64,000 nt of DNA from Mucilaginibacter oryzae (GTDB lineage: Bacteria; Bacteroidota; Bacteroidia; Sphingobacteriales; Sphingobacteriaceae), in the NCBI RefSeq assembly GCF_003148845.1, contig NZ_QGHA01000004.1, positions 372,001 through 436,000 of the forward strand. The letters are read 5' to 3'. The position numbers and the translations under genes were made by a program. Position 1 is the first letter of the stretch; the number at the start of each line of letters is the position of its first letter. The notes under the pieces are model-generated. The model saw nothing but the letters and a program-made list of their open reading frames with translations. It did not search any database and was not told the origin of the DNA. Shown one piece after another: positions 62,594-64,000 of this stretch.

Positions 62594-64000
62594 ATGAAGA
62601 ACAGTAAAAAAACTTTATTGCAAAAGGCCGTTATTTTAGGTCTTGTTGCATCAGCTATATCATTTCAGGCTTGTAAAAAGAGCTTCTTAAACGTTGCTCC
62701 GGCGGGTAACCAGGCAGCCACCCAATTCTGGAAAACTCAGGACGACGCTACAAAAGCTGTAAATGCCATGTATGCTAACCTGCGCGAATGGAAAAACATC
62801 GCTTTCGCTCCGATAGCCGTTGAAAGCATGGGATCTGACGATGCCGAAAAAGGCAGCAGCCCTACCGATGCTACATTTTTCAATAATTTTCACAACTTCA
62901 CTGTAACCGCAGGTGACGGCCAGGTAGCTGATTTTTGGGCAGGCCAGTATCAAACTATTAACTTTGCCAACCAGATTTTGACTAATGTACCGGGCATAAC
63001 TATGGATGAGGGCCTCAAAGCAAGATATCTTGCCGAAGCTAAATTTATCCGCGCCTATGCTTATTTCAGGTTAGTGCGCGCCTTTGGCGATGTGCCTTTG
63101 CGTTTATCTGTGCCTAAAAACGCCTCTGATTATAACCTGCCGCGCTCGCCGAAAGCACAGGTTTGGGCCGCTATCGAAACTGATTTGAATGATGCCGCGT
63201 CGGTTTTACCGCAATCTTATTCATCGGCCGATATTGGTCGCGCTACTAAAGGTGCCGCACTTACTTTACATGCTAAAGCCGCATTATATCAAAAGAAATG
63301 GACTGACGTGGTTACCTACACCACACAGGTAATGGGTATGGGTTATTCATTGTTTCCTGATTACGAGCAGATGTTCCGTACCACGCATAAAAACAACCAG
63401 GAATCTATTTTCGAGGTTCAGTGTATGCTGATCCCCAATAACCCTGACGCCTCTAATTCGCAGTATTCGCAGGTGCAGGGGGTGCGCGGCTCAACTGGTG
63501 GTGGCTGGGGCTTTAACGTGCCAACTGCCGATTTGGCTGCAGCCTACGAAACTGGCGACCCGCGCCGCGATGCCACCATTATTTTTCGCGGTGAAACTAC
63601 ACCGGAGGGTGATAAAATCCCTGCCGACGGGGATAACCCGATGTACAACCAGAAATCGTACGTGCCTTTCAGTCTGTATGTATCGGGCTTTAACGAAGGC
63701 TGCCAGCAAAATAAAATCGTTTTACGCTATGCGGATGTATTGCTGATGAACGCAGAAGCCAACAATGAGTTAGGTAATTCGGCACCTGCCCTGGCATCGC
63801 TTGAGTTGGTGCGTGCCCGTGCAAGGGCCGGTAACGCCGCGATATTGCCTAAAGTAACCGTTACCGGACAGGCCGATTTACGCGCCGCTATTTATAAAGA
63901 GCGCCGCGTTGAATTTGCGATGGAGTTTGACCGTTATTTCGATGTGATCCGCCAGGGACGTGGTGCAGAAGTATTTGGTTCGCGCGGCTGGAAAGCAGGT
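62594..64000 (+). CDS. SusD/RagB-family nutrient-binding lipoprotein, 3' end outside window
   Basis: 469 codons are visible without a stop. A lipoprotein signal ends at Cys (SAISFQACKKSFLNVAPAGN), then TPR-like helices (ATKAVNAMYANLREW, FIRAYAYFRLVRAFGDVPLR) and the SusD C-terminal region (VLLMNAEANNELGN, IYKERRVEFAMEFDRYFDVI) follow. The protein sits on the outer membrane surface above SusC as the lid that captures substrate. Start ATG at 62594 is 11 bases after the susC stop. Confidence 0.96.
   Translation, partial: MKNSKKTLLQKAVILGLVASAISFQACKKSFLNVAPAGNQAATQFWKTQDDATKAVNAMYANLREWKNIAFAPIAVESMGSDDAEKGSSPTDATFFNNFHNFTVTAGDGQVADFWAGQYQTINFANQILTNVPGITMDEGLKARYLAEAKFIRAYAYFRLVRAFGDVPLRLSVPKNASDYNLPRSPKAQVWAAIETDLNDAASVLPQSYSSADIGRATKGAALTLHAKAALYQKKWTDVVTYTTQVMGMGYSLFPDYEQMFRTTHKNNQESIFEVQCMLIPNNPDASNSQYSQVQGVRGSTGGGWGFNVPTADLAAAYETGDPRRDATIIFRGETTPEGDKIPADGDNPMYNQKSYVPFSLYVSGFNEGCQQNKIVLRYADVLLMNAEANNELGNSAPALASLELVRARARAGNAAILPKVTVTGQADLRAAIYKERRVEFAMEFDRYFDVIRQGRGAEVFGSRGWKAG

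Overview
The window is a 64 kb piece of a Bacteroidota chromosome, most likely from Sphingobacteriaceae and plausibly Mucilaginibacter (genus level is inference). The signs are a SusC/SusD pair at the right end, a huge secreted protein with a type IX secretion (CHU_C / gliding-motility) C-terminal domain, BT_3928- and DUF1599-family proteins, a GH3 protein, few Shine-Dalgarno sites, and promoters of the Bacteroidota form TTG-N19-21-TAnnTTTG. Most genes are ordinary housekeeping genes. No tRNA, rRNA, CRISPR array or complete prophage was seen.

Layout: 1-5 kb holds the 3' part of typA, a small membrane protein, mtgA and the rpsF-rpsR-rplI operon. 4.2-5.5 kb holds an isolated holin-like/peptidoglycan-hydrolase-like pair. 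5.6-10.8 kb holds acidic proteins, a J-domain-like protein, a Uma2 protein, dnaX and an outer-membrane barrel. 11-15.4 kb holds icd, manA and a response regulator/PAS histidine kinase pair. 16-20 kb holds a metallopeptidase and the tyrosine-catabolic hmgA-hppD genes, followed by a decayed spacer with a permease remnant. 20.6-27 kb holds a bacilliredoxin, an M23 peptidase/bactofilin pair, a UPF0175/DUF3368 toxin-antitoxin pair, ahcY, a polysaccharide deacetylase, a small cytochrome-oxidase-like membrane protein and pdxJ. 27-35.5 kb holds the giant type IX substrate, gcvP, a monooxygenase, a second response regulator and an MBL hydrolase. 35.6-45.8 kb holds recJ, lptB, GH3, folP, DUF1599, BT_3928, aroK, a PyrR-like protein and rlmD. 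46.1-47.8 kb is a complete IS1182-family element. 48-52.5 kb holds a TetR regulator, a Rieske-like lipoprotein, pheS with a PIN/DUF6364 module directly upstream, and kbl. 52.6-64 kb holds a DUF5686 protein, trhO, a membrane one-component sensor and susC-susD, the last cut by the window end.

Most notable observations: (1) dnaX carries ten consecutive A residues placed so that a -1 shift ends the protein two codons later, just after domain III, which predicts a tau/gamma pair. (2) Many intergenic spacers are built from a short word repeated on one side and its reverse complement on the other, with a different word at each locus. (3) The IS1182 copy sits in the loop of an 11-bp hairpin. (4) The tail of RecJ and the start region of lptB are supplied by two inverted copies of one palindromic element. 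(5) A PIN-type toxin-antitoxin pair with its own near-perfect promoter runs directly into pheS. (6) A 179-residue membrane protein carries two cytochrome-oxidase subunit I signature motifs in reversed order.
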